NCBI RefSeq assembly: GCF_007827045.1
Contig: NZ_RPFW01000001.1
Location: 1,340,519-1,404,518 of the forward strand
Direction: 5' to 3'
Length of the DNA: 64,000 nt
From: Trebonia kvetii
GTDB lineage: Bacteria > Actinomycetota > Actinomycetes > Streptosporangiales > Streptosporangiaceae
In this document: positions 15,735 to 23,195 of the stretch, in pieces
Numbering within the stretch: the stretch's first letter is position 1
Layout: each line of letters starts with the position of its first letter
The notes under the pieces: generated by a model
Seen by the model: the letters and a program-made list of their open reading frames with translations, nothing else
Database searches by the model: none
Told to the model about the DNA's origin: nothing
Translations under genes and position numbers: made by a program

Positions 15735-16298
15735 GTGACGGCATCGGACATCGGCGCGGCGCCGGCGGGCGGCACGATCATCGGCGTCAGCCGGCTCGAC
15801 GACTACGTCCTGCTCGCCGACGCGGGGCTTGCCATGGCGATGGCCGCGGCAGGCGCCGAGCGCCTCGTCGACCTGCGCGGCGAGACCACGCCGCCGCGAC
15901 TGCCCATCCCGATCGACCACTTCCCGCTCATCGACCTCGAACCGGGACAGGACGCGCTGATCCTGCAGGCCGCCAACCACGTCGCCGGGCTCGCCGCGAC
16001 GGGCATCACGGTGGGCGTCTACTGCCAGGCGGGCATCTCCCGCACCTCGACAGTCGCCATCGCCTACCTGCTCGTCAACGGCGTGCCCCTCGACGAAGCG
16101 CGGGACGTCGTGCGGGCGGCGCGGCCGCAGGCGATGCCGGCGCTCAGCCTGTGGCGGTCGCTCGAGCACATCGCGGCAGTGCTCGTTAACCAAGGGCTCG
16201 TTAACCAAGAGCTCGCCAAGCAAGGGCCCATCGGCCAAGGGTTCGCGGGCCAAGAACTCGCCGGCCCGCACCACGCTGGAGGATCTCATGGAGCTTGA
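15735..16298 (+). CDS. dual-specificity-like phosphatase with repeat tail
   Basis: A 187-residue protein starting at GTG 15735 (AGGAGA upstream). It has the P-loop of Tyr/dual-specificity phosphatases, VYCQAGISRTSTVAIAYLL, so Cys and Arg of C-x5-R are present, but the usual His before Cys is Tyr. An upstream region (LVDLRGE) fits the general DSP fold. The C-terminus is a run of five five-residue repeats (consensus x-V/A-N/G-Q-G/E) encoded by a 15-bp minisatellite. Its last 11 bp overlap the next acyl-CoA dehydrogenase gene, which is an unexpected partner; a regulatory role on the enzymes or a lipid-phosphate substrate is speculation. Confidence 0.75.
   Translation: MTASDIGAAPAGGTIIGVSRLDDYVLLADAGLAMAMAAAGAERLVDLRGETTPPRLPIPIDHFPLIDLEPGQDALILQAANHVAGLAATGITVGVYCQAGISRTSTVAIAYLLVNGVPLDEARDVVRAARPQAMPALSLWRSLEHIAAVLVNQGLVNQELAKQGPIGQGFAGQELAGPHHAGGSHGA
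16182..16256 (+). repeat. 15-bp minisatellite, five copies, in the phosphatase gene
   Basis: Five tandem 15-bp units (16182-16196, 16197-16211, 16212-16226, 16227-16241, 16242-16256) plus a partial sixth. The first two differ at one base, and the rest have drifted while keeping the CAAG core. The unit length keeps the reading frame, so copy number could vary without a frameshift. Confidence 0.8.
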
Positions 16299-17511
16299 CC
16301 TCGGCCCGGAGATAGCGCAGTTCCGCGCGGAGCTCAGGGAGTGGATCGCGGCCGAGGCGCCGGAGGCGCTACCCGGCCTGCTCGACTGGTACATGCCGAT
16401 GACCGCGGGCGGCCGCCGGGGCGGCCTTGTCGCCAAGGCGATGGCGCACCCCGCCTACGCCGAGTGGGCCGCCAAGCTGCGGGAGAAGCGGCTGATCTGC
16501 CCGCACTGGCCGGCCGAGTTCGGCGGGCAGGGCATGGACGCGCTGCGCATCGCGGTGCTCAACGAGGAGTTCCACCGGGCAGGCGTGCCGCGGGTACACC
16601 GCGGCATGGGTGAGAGCCTGGTCGGCCCGTCCATCATCGTGCACGGCACGCCGGAGCAGCGGGCGCATTTCCTGCCGCGGATCATCTCCGGCGAGGACAC
16701 CTACTGCCAGGGCTTCTCCGAGCCCAACCACGGCTCCGACCTGGCCGCGGTGGAGACCCGCGGCGTGGTCGAGGGCGACGAGATCGTCGTCACCGGGCAG
16801 AAGGTGTGGACCTCGGGCGCACACAACGCCAACCGCATGTTCGTGCTGTGCCGGACCGATCCCGACGCGGAGAAACACGCCGGACTGTCCTACGTGCTCA
16901 TCGACTTCACCGCACCCGGAGTCGAGTACCGGCCGATCAGGCAGATGTCGGGCGCTGCGGAGTTCGCCGAGGACTTCCTCGACGGCGTGCGCGCGCCGCT
17001 GTTCAACGTCATCGGCGGCCTCGGCAACGGCTGGCGGGTGGCGATGACCACGCTCGGGCACGAGCGCGGCGGCCAGGCGACCGTCGCCCACCTGCGGTAC
17101 GAGCGGGAGTTCTGGGACCTGGTGGAGACGGCGCGCAAGCGCGGCAAGACCGACGACCCGCTGGTCCGCCAGCAGCTCGCCTGGGCGTACACCCACGTCG
17201 AGATCATGCGCTTCAGCGGCCTGCGGACCCTGGCGCAGGTCGCCGCGGGCCGCCAGCCAGGCCCCGAGGCCTCGGTGGCCAAGCTGTACTGGAGCGAGTA
17301 CCACAAGCGCCTCGGCGAGATCGCGATGGGCATCGAGGGCACGCAGGGGCTGCTGCGCCCGGAGGGCGACAAGTACCCGGTCACCCCCTGGCAGGGGGTG
17401 TTCCTCAGCAGCCGGGCAGGCACCATCTACTCCGGCACCAGCGAGATCCAGCGCAACATCATCGGCGAGCGCGCGCTCGGCCTGCCCAAGGAGCCGCGGG
17501 TCGCGCACTGA
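16288..17511 (+). CDS. acyl-CoA dehydrogenase, larger subunit type
   Basis: A 407-residue acyl-CoA dehydrogenase with GGAGG ahead of ATG 16288. It has CPHWPAEFGGQGMD, QGFSEPNHGSDLA and VTGQKVWTSGAHNANRMF FAD/substrate motifs, and ends YSGTSEIQRNIIGERALGLP. The usual YEGT glutamate is Ser, so the base, if any, must sit elsewhere, as in FadE-type enzymes that use another helix. It is followed by a second, shorter dehydrogenase gene after 45 bp; such adjacent pairs form alpha2beta2 enzymes (FadE28/29, ChsE type) acting on bulky sterol-like CoA esters. Pairing here is inferred from adjacency. Confidence 0.88.
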   Translation: MELDLGPEIAQFRAELREWIAAEAPEALPGLLDWYMPMTAGGRRGGLVAKAMAHPAYAEWAAKLREKRLICPHWPAEFGGQGMDALRIAVLNEEFHRAGVPRVHRGMGESLVGPSIIVHGTPEQRAHFLPRIISGEDTYCQGFSEPNHGSDLAAVETRGVVEGDEIVVTGQKVWTSGAHNANRMFVLCRTDPDAEKHAGLSYVLIDFTAPGVEYRPIRQMSGAAEFAEDFLDGVRAPLFNVIGGLGNGWRVAMTTLGHERGGQATVAHLRYEREFWDLVETARKRGKTDDPLVRQQLAWAYTHVEIMRFSGLRTLAQVAAGRQPGPEASVAKLYWSEYHKRLGEIAMGIEGTQGLLRPEGDKYPVTPWQGVFLSSRAGTIYSGTSEIQRNIIGERALGLPKEPRVAH

Positions 17512-17556
17512 CGCCGCCGGCGTGGACATACGGCCCGACAGGAAAGGAACGAACGC

Positions 17557-18678
17557 ATGAGTCTGGGTGTGAGCGCGGAGCAGGAGGAACTGCGCGCCGC
17601 GGTGCGCCGCTTCCTGGCGGACCGGGCGCCGATGTCCAGGGTCCGCGAGCTCATGGAGACAGCGGATGGCATCGACCGCGCGGTATGGGACCAGGCGGGC
17701 AGCCAGCTGGGCCTGATGGGGCTGGCCATCCCCGAGGAGTACGGCGGCGCCGGATTCAGCTTCGCCGAGCAGGCGATCGTGCTCGAGGAACTCGGCGCCT
17801 CGCTCTACACCGGCCCCTACCTGGCAAGCGCCGTGCTAGCCGCCACCGCTCTGCTCGCGAGCCAGGACGAGGGCGCGCGGCGTGACCTGCTCCCCGGCAT
17901 CGCGTCCGGCGAGACGATCGCGACGCTCGCCTTCACCGAGGACGAGGGGAGCTGGGACCCGGGCAGCGCCCGGCTGTCCGCGCGCAAGGACGGGCAGGAC
18001 TGGCGGCTCGACGGGCATAAGAGCTTCGTGCCCGACGGGCACGCGGCCGGCCTCATCCTGGTCGTCGCGACCACCGACGCCGGGCTGTCGCTATTCGCGG
18101 TCGAGGCAGGCACGGCCACGGCGGGACTGGCCCGTGCCTCACTGCCGACCCTCGACCAGACGCGCAAGCTCGCCAGGCTCGAGTTCGCCGGGGTGACGGC
18201 CCGGCTCATCGGCGCGCCAGGCGATGCCACCGCGATACTCGACCGCACCCTGGACGTCGCCGCGATCGCGCTGGCCGCCGAGCAGCTCGGCGGCGCGCAG
18301 CGGTCGCTCGACATGACGGTCGACTACGCCAAAGTCCGGCATCAGTTCGGCAGGCCCATCGGCAGCTTCCAGGCGATCAAGCACCGCTGCGCCGACCTGC
18401 TGCTGGAGGTCGAGTCGCTGCGCTCGGCGGTGCAGTACGCCGCCGCCGCAGTCGCCGAGGGCTCACCCGAGGTGCCGGTTCTCGCGCCGATGCTGAAGGC
18501 GTACGCGTCGGAGACTTACTTCCACGTCGCGGCCGAGAGCATCCAGATGCACGGCGGCATCGGCTTCACCTGGGAACACGACGCCCACCTGTACTTCAAG
18601 CGGGCGAAGGCGAGCGAGCTGTTCCTCGGCGACGCCAGCTACCACCGGGAGCGGCTGGCGACCAGGATCGGTCTGTAG
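17557..18678 (+). CDS. acyl-CoA dehydrogenase, second subunit type
   Basis: A 373-residue divergent acyl-CoA dehydrogenase, with the start ATG 17557 after an AGGAA-like site. The fold is clear: GLMGLAIPEEYGGAGFSFAEQAIVLEELG, LAFTEDEGSW, DYAKVRHQFGRPIGSFQAIKHR, ESIQMHGGIGFTWEHDAHLYFKRAKA. The C-terminal EGT-type segment is replaced by LFLGDASYHRERLATRIGL, so the classical catalytic glutamate is missing. Together with the gene before it, it probably makes one heteromeric enzyme. It is the last gene of the operon. Confidence 0.87.
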   Translation: MSLGVSAEQEELRAAVRRFLADRAPMSRVRELMETADGIDRAVWDQAGSQLGLMGLAIPEEYGGAGFSFAEQAIVLEELGASLYTGPYLASAVLAATALLASQDEGARRDLLPGIASGETIATLAFTEDEGSWDPGSARLSARKDGQDWRLDGHKSFVPDGHAAGLILVVATTDAGLSLFAVEAGTATAGLARASLPTLDQTRKLARLEFAGVTARLIGAPGDATAILDRTLDVAAIALAAEQLGGAQRSLDMTVDYAKVRHQFGRPIGSFQAIKHRCADLLLEVESLRSAVQYAAAAVAEGSPEVPVLAPMLKAYASETYFHVAAESIQMHGGIGFTWEHDAHLYFKRAKASELFLGDASYHRERLATRIGL

Positions 18679-18692
18679 CCGGAGTAGGCCAG

Positions 18693-19334
18693 TTACAGGC
18701 TGATCGTCTCGCCGACGGGCACGATCGTCAGCGCGACCTCGGTCAGCATCTGCGGGCTGAGGAACATCGCCGCGGCCTGCTGGCCGATCTCGCTGAGCAT
18801 GATGTCGTGGATCTGCACCAGCGTCTCGGGGCGGACCGCGCGCACGAAGTCGACGGCCTCCGCCATCTTGGTCCACGGGCCGCTCGTCGGCAGCAGCAGG
18901 GTGTGCACGACGGCGGGCGGAACCTCGTAGGAGTCACCCGGGTGGTACACGGCCCCGTCGATCAGGTACCCCACGTTGGCTATCCGCGGGATGTCCGCGT
19001 GCACGAGGGCGTGGGTACCGCCGAACACGGCGATCTCGAAGCCCTCGGCCTCGAACCGGTCGCCCGGCGCCACGGCGGTGACCTGGCTCTCCCGGCCGGG
19101 CCAGCGGCCGGTCACCGCGGCGGGGCCGAAGACTCGCAGTTCAGGCCGTGCGTCGAGCGCCGCCGTGATCGCCGCCTCGTCGAAGTGGTCGAAGTGCTCA
19201 TGGGTGATGAGCACCGTGCTCGTGTCGGCAAGCAGCTCGGCCGCGTTGCTCGCGAAGGTGCCCGGGTCCACGACGAGGTGGCCGCCCGCCTTGTCCAGGG
19301 TCACGCAGGCGTGGGCGTGCTTGGTCAGTTCCAT
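18693..19334 (-). CDS. metallo-beta-lactamase-fold hydrolase (UPF0173-like)
   Basis: A 213-residue MBL-fold protein starting MELTKHAHACVTL. The first metal-binding motif is THEHFDHFDE (HxHxDH form), later GGTHALVH, VYHPGDSY and an LVQIHDI histidine complete the site. The ATG at 19334 has GGGAGAG just upstream and is preferred to an in-frame ATG at 19358. Members of this family cleave diverse esters or phosphodiesters. It is convergent with the acyl-CoA dehydrogenase operon and divergent from the kinase gene. Confidence 0.85.
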   Translation of the reverse strand: MELTKHAHACVTLDKAGGHLVVDPGTFASNAAELLADTSTVLITHEHFDHFDEAAITAALDARPELRVFGPAAVTGRWPGRESQVTAVAPGDRFEAEGFEIAVFGGTHALVHADIPRIANVGYLIDGAVYHPGDSYEVPPAVVHTLLLPTSGPWTKMAEAVDFVRAVRPETLVQIHDIMLSEIGQQAAAMFLSPQMLTEVALTIVPVGETISL

Positions 19335-19420
19335 GGCTCTCCCGTCGGTTTGGCTCATCGGCTAGCCAGGCAATTCTCCCGTAGCGGAGCGGCGGCGCGC
19401 GCCCGGGTAGGCTCACCGCG

Positions 19421-20068
19421 ATGATGTTCAAGGAACTTGCGGCGCGGATCCGCACGCTCGACGACCGGGCCGTGGACCTGTCGGATCCGGCGAGCCCGCG
19501 GCCGCTGGCCGGGCGGCGCTGCCGGGTGGTCGGCATCGACGGCCTGTCCGGGTCGGGCAAGTCCTCATTCGCCCGCCGGCTGGCCGCCGAGCTGGGTGCC
19601 CCCGTGCTCTCCGTCGACGATCTGGTTCCCGGCTGGGACGCACTGGCGCGGGCACCGGGCCTGCTCGCCGACGGGGTGCTCCGGCCGCTCGCCGCGGGCC
19701 GTCCCGGCCGCTACCGGCGCTACGACTGGCTGGCCGGGCGCCTGTCGGACTGGGTGGACCTCCCGCCGGGCGACCTGCTCATCGCCGAGGGGTGCTGCGC
19801 GGGCGTTCCGCCCGCGGGCGGCCTGCTCTCCTACCTGATCTGGCTGGACGCGCCGGCCGGCGAGCGGCGGCGGCGGCTCGAGCTGCGGTCGGACTGGCCC
19901 GCCTACTCTCCGTTCGCGGAGCACTGGGCCCGCCAGGAGACCGCGCTCCAGGCGACCGCGAATACGGCTGGCCGGGCCGACCTGGTCGTGGACAACGACG
20001 AAAACCACGCCGACGAGGACTGGCCGGACCAGTTCATCGTCCGGACGCACCGTCCGTGCGGGCCCTGA
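19421..20068 (+). CDS. uridine kinase-like P-loop kinase
   Basis: A 215-residue P-loop protein of the uridine kinase/nucleoside kinase group. GIDGLSGSGKSS is the Walker A (about residues 39-50), VLSVDDL is the Walker B-like Asp strand, RRYDWLAGRLSDW fits the substrate region and DLLIAEGCCAG the second acidic strand, followed by a LID-like Arg-rich RRRRLELR helix. A small-molecule phosphotransferase role is likely; the substrate is not assigned. The start ATG 19421 (or 19424) follows TAGGCT by about eight bases, so a leaderless transcript is possible. Confidence 0.75.
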   Translation: MMFKELAARIRTLDDRAVDLSDPASPRPLAGRRCRVVGIDGLSGSGKSSFARRLAAELGAPVLSVDDLVPGWDALARAPGLLADGVLRPLAAGRPGRYRRYDWLAGRLSDWVDLPPGDLLIAEGCCAGVPPAGGLLSYLIWLDAPAGERRRRLELRSDWPAYSPFAEHWARQETALQATANTAGRADLVVDNDENHADEDWPDQFIVRTHRPCGP

Positions 20069-20401
20069 CGACAAGGCGAGACCCGGGCGGACGGACAGTC
20101 AGCCGGATCCGTTCCGGATCTTCTCCTTATTTTCCCGAACGGGTTGTGGCTCCGCGTGACCCCCACCGGGATACCCGGGATGGCGGGGGCGGCCCGCGGC
20201 GCGGTGACCGCACAGGGATGAGCGGGAGTGGCGGGGGCGGCCCGCGGCGCGGTGACCGCACAGGGATGAGCGGGAGTGGCGGGGGCGGTGACCGCGGCGG
20301 CACGTCGCCGGGTGCGGGCGGCCCAGTGATCGCGTGCGCTTCGCCGGGTGGGGGCGTGCCGGGCCGTCCGGTGCGGACGACCCGGCACGGTGTTGCCGTG
20401 G
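20069..20401. other. 333-bp gap between convergent genes with a 48-bp tandem repeat
   Basis: No gene seen. It holds 2.25 copies of a 48-bp very GC-rich repeat and lies between convergent genes, so transcript ends are expected here, but no clear U-run terminator is visible. Confidence 0.5.
20181..20288. repeat. 48-bp direct repeat, two full copies and a partial
   Basis: The unit beginning TGGCGGGGGCGGCCCGCGG at 20181-20228 is repeated without any change at 20229-20276, and a third copy starts at 20277 but diverges after 12 bases. Exact identity suggests a recent slip-strand duplication; it does not have CRISPR spacing. Confidence 0.8.
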
Positions 20402-23086
20402 TCAGTGGGCGGAGAACGGCGCGCTGAGAGCGAGGTCGCGCTCGTTGCTGCCGATGCTGACCCGGTACTGGCCGGGAGCGACCGTCCAGCTGCTGGAGGC
20501 GGTCTGGTAGTAGCTGAGGTCCTGGCTGGTGAGCTGGAAGTGGATCCGCTGGCTGTGGCCGGGGGCGAGGGTGACCTTCTGGAAGCCCTTGAGCTGGTAG
20601 GGCGGCTCGCCGGCGGCGGCCGGGTCGGAGAGGTACAGCTGGGCGACCTCGGACCCGGAGACGCGTCCGGTGTTGGTGATGGTGACGTCGGCGGTCGCGC
20701 CGTGCGCGTCGGCGTGCACGTGCAGGTTGCTGTAGCCGAAGGTGGTGTAGGACAGGCCGTACCCGAACGGGAACAGCGGCGTCTGGTGGTTCACGTCGTA
20801 GTAGCGGTAGCCGACGTCGATGCCCTCGGTGTAGGCGACGCTGGTGCCGTTGCCGGGGAACTGGAGGTTCGGCGTCAAGACGGTGCCGCCGTGCGCGACG
20901 CCCTGGCCGGGACTGGCGGGGAACGTCTCGGGCAGGTGGCCTGCGGGGCTGGCGTCGCCGTAGAGCAGCGCGGCGATGGCGTTGCCGTCCTGCTGGCCGG
21001 GGTACCAGGCCTCGAACACGCCCGCGACCTGGTGCAGCCACGGCATGTAGGCCGGGCCGCTGGTGTTGAGCACCACGATCGTGCGCGGGTTGGCCGCCGC
21101 GACCGCCGCGATCAGCTGGTCCTGGTCGCCGGGCAGCTCCAGCGTCTGCAGGTCGCTGCCCTCGGAGGAGAAGTTGCTAGCGAAGACCACCGCGACGTCG
21201 GAGCCGCGGGCGGCGCTGGCGGCCGCCTGCCACTTCAGGTTCTCCTGCGGCGCCCAGGTCAGCGCGACCACAGTCGGCGGGCCGAAGAACCCGCCGCCCG
21301 CGCTCGCGCTCAGCCCGGTCGCGTCCAGCTCGAACGGAACCGCGGCGCCCGCGGTGAGGCCGGCCAGGCCGGTGAAGGTGGACCCGGTGCCCGGGCCGTA
21401 GCTGACCACCTGCTTGCCGCCGATCGTGAGGCTGGCGCTGCCGCCCGCGCTCAGCCCGAACAGGGCGGTGCCGGTGGCGTCCGGCGTCATGGTGGCGGTG
21501 TACTTCACCGACCAGGCGGGCACGCCGGCGTTCGTCACGATGGCGGGGATGCCGGTGATGTTGAGGCTGGTGACGACCTCGGAGCCGAGCGGGGTTCCGC
21601 TGGCGGTGCTGCCCGCGTAGTAGGTCGCGGTCCAGCCGGGGCCGGTGCCCGTCGTCGGGGTGAAGTCCGCGGCGGGCAGCGCGGACAGCGCCTGGTAGTT
21701 CGCGTTGCCCTGCGCGTAGCTGACGGTGTCGCCGGCCTGCTGCGCGCGGCTGGTGATGCCGGCCAGCGGGGTGACCGGGCTGGTCGGGTTGACCGCGGCG
21801 GACCCGCCGCCGCCGTACATCGCGCCGGCGCCCGCGTCGTTGCCGATGACCGCGATGGACTTGTCCCGCTTGCCGAACGGCAGCACGCCGCCGTTGTTCT
21901 TGAGCAGCACCGTGCCCTGCTCGGCAGCGGTCAGCGCCGCCTGGTTGTCGGCCGGGGTGCTGACATCGGCGCTTGCCACATCGGCCGGGCTGGGGTAGCT
22001 GCGGTCGAAGATGCCGACCGCGAACAATGACCGCAGGATGCGGAACACCATGTCGTCGATCTGGGCCTGCGTGATGTCTCCGGCGGTGAGGGCGGCCTGC
22101 AGGGCAGCCGGACTGTAATAGTCGGGGCCGGCCAGGGTGCCGCCCGGCATCTGCATGTCCAGGCCCGCGTCGACCGACGGGACCGTGCTGTGCGTCGCGA
22201 ACCAGTCGCTCATCACGAAGCCCTTGAACTTCATGACGGTCTTCAGCGTCCCCGCGATGGTCTGGCTGTTCTCGCACGCGTAGGCGCCGTTGATCTTGTT
22301 GTAGGAGCACATCACCGCGCCCGCGCCGGCATCGGAGGCCGCCTGGAACGCCGGGTCGTAGATCTCCGCGAGCGCCCGCTGGGACACCAGCGTGTCGATC
22401 GAGTTGCGCAGCGTCTCCTGGTCGTTGGCGACGTAGTGCTTCGGGGTGGCGATCACGCCCGCGCTCTGCACGCCCTTGACGTTCGCGGCGACGATCTGCG
22501 AGGCGAGGTAGGGGTCCTCGCCGTACCCTTCGAAGGCCCGCCCGCCGTACGGCGTGCGCAGGATGTTGATGTTCGGGGCGAGCGAGATCTGGTGTCCCTT
22601 CGCCGCCTGCTCGGTGCCGTCCGCGCTGCCCAGGGTGTAAACCGTGGCCGGGTCCCAGGTGGCCGCGCTGTTGGTCGCATCAGGGAACAGGGTGACGCCC
22701 GTGCTGCCGTTCCCGACGCCCATCGCCCCGTCCGCCAGGTACAGGTCCGGGATGCCAAGCGCGGGAATGCCCTGGATGTGGCCGGCGTATCCCGCGTTGA
22801 ACGCGAAGCCGGTGCCGTCAACCAGCTGGAACTTCTGCGCCAGCGTCATCTGGGCGAGCAGTTCGCGTGCCTGGTTATCCGGGTTCTGGTGCGGGTTCAG
22901 CCAGGGGTGGGTGTGCGTGGCGGTGACCGTCACGACCGCGTTCGCGGCCGGCGTGACGGCGGCCGTTCCCGCCGTGCACGCCACGGTCAGCCCGATGGCG
23001 GCAGCGCCCGACAGCAGCAGCCCGCGTCGCCTGCGTCTTCCCTTGCCCCGGTTCGCGGCTGGCGCCTGTCCGGTAGCTCCGTCCAT
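20402..23086 (-). CDS. secreted GH3 beta-glucosidase with inserted PA14 domain
   Basis: An 894-residue exported GH3 glycoside hydrolase. Residues 1-50 form a signal peptide with a poly-Arg run then a hydrophobic stretch ending near AANA; twin-Arg export is possible. The GH3 N-domain follows (about 60-375) with KHYVANDQE and the nucleophile D294 in FKGFVMSDW. The C-domain (LLKNNGGVLPF onward) is interrupted by a PA14 domain (about 485-635; GWTATYYAG...), as in some beta-glucosidases, and ends in a fibronectin III-like domain. The start ATG 23086 is preferred since AGAGGA is six bases upstream. It likely trims plant or soil beta-glucosides; a 10-bp palindrome lies in its promoter region. Confidence 0.92.
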   Translation of the reverse strand: MDGATGQAPAANRGKGRRRRRGLLLSGAAAIGLTVACTAGTAAVTPAANAVVTVTATHTHPWLNPHQNPDNQARELLAQMTLAQKFQLVDGTGFAFNAGYAGHIQGIPALGIPDLYLADGAMGVGNGSTGVTLFPDATNSAATWDPATVYTLGSADGTEQAAKGHQISLAPNINILRTPYGGRAFEGYGEDPYLASQIVAANVKGVQSAGVIATPKHYVANDQETLRNSIDTLVSQRALAEIYDPAFQAASDAGAGAVMCSYNKINGAYACENSQTIAGTLKTVMKFKGFVMSDWFATHSTVPSVDAGLDMQMPGGTLAGPDYYSPAALQAALTAGDITQAQIDDMVFRILRSLFAVGIFDRSYPSPADVASADVSTPADNQAALTAAEQGTVLLKNNGGVLPFGKRDKSIAVIGNDAGAGAMYGGGGSAAVNPTSPVTPLAGITSRAQQAGDTVSYAQGNANYQALSALPAADFTPTTGTGPGWTATYYAGSTASGTPLGSEVVTSLNITGIPAIVTNAGVPAWSVKYTATMTPDATGTALFGLSAGGSASLTIGGKQVVSYGPGTGSTFTGLAGLTAGAAVPFELDATGLSASAGGGFFGPPTVVALTWAPQENLKWQAAASAARGSDVAVVFASNFSSEGSDLQTLELPGDQDQLIAAVAAANPRTIVVLNTSGPAYMPWLHQVAGVFEAWYPGQQDGNAIAALLYGDASPAGHLPETFPASPGQGVAHGGTVLTPNLQFPGNGTSVAYTEGIDVGYRYYDVNHQTPLFPFGYGLSYTTFGYSNLHVHADAHGATADVTITNTGRVSGSEVAQLYLSDPAAAGEPPYQLKGFQKVTLAPGHSQRIHFQLTSQDLSYYQTASSSWTVAPGQYRVSIGSNERDLALSAPFSAH

Positions 23087-23182
23087 GAGTATTCCTCTCA
23101 GCACTGAGGGCCTCTTGGAACCGCGCGCCACTTCGGGGCACGCAACCCACGAAGCTATCTCCGGCTTACACGATGGTCAATG

Positions 23183-23192
23183 CCTAATTAGG
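23183..23192. promoter_or_regulatory. CCTAATTAGG palindrome upstream of the GH3 gene
   Basis: A perfect 10-bp palindrome in an AT-rich patch about 100 bp before the GH3 start and 4 bp beyond the end of the permease gene. Possible operator for sugar control; weak evidence. Confidence 0.3.
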
Positions 23193-23195
23193 AAA

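Noticed and set aside
20181-20288. Possible CRISPR-like repeat
   Set aside because: The copies are directly adjacent with no spacers and there are no cas genes.
20348-22030. 560-codon plus-strand frame across the GH3 gene
   Set aside because: Valine/arginine-rich shadow; the GH3 protein on the other strand has full domain order.
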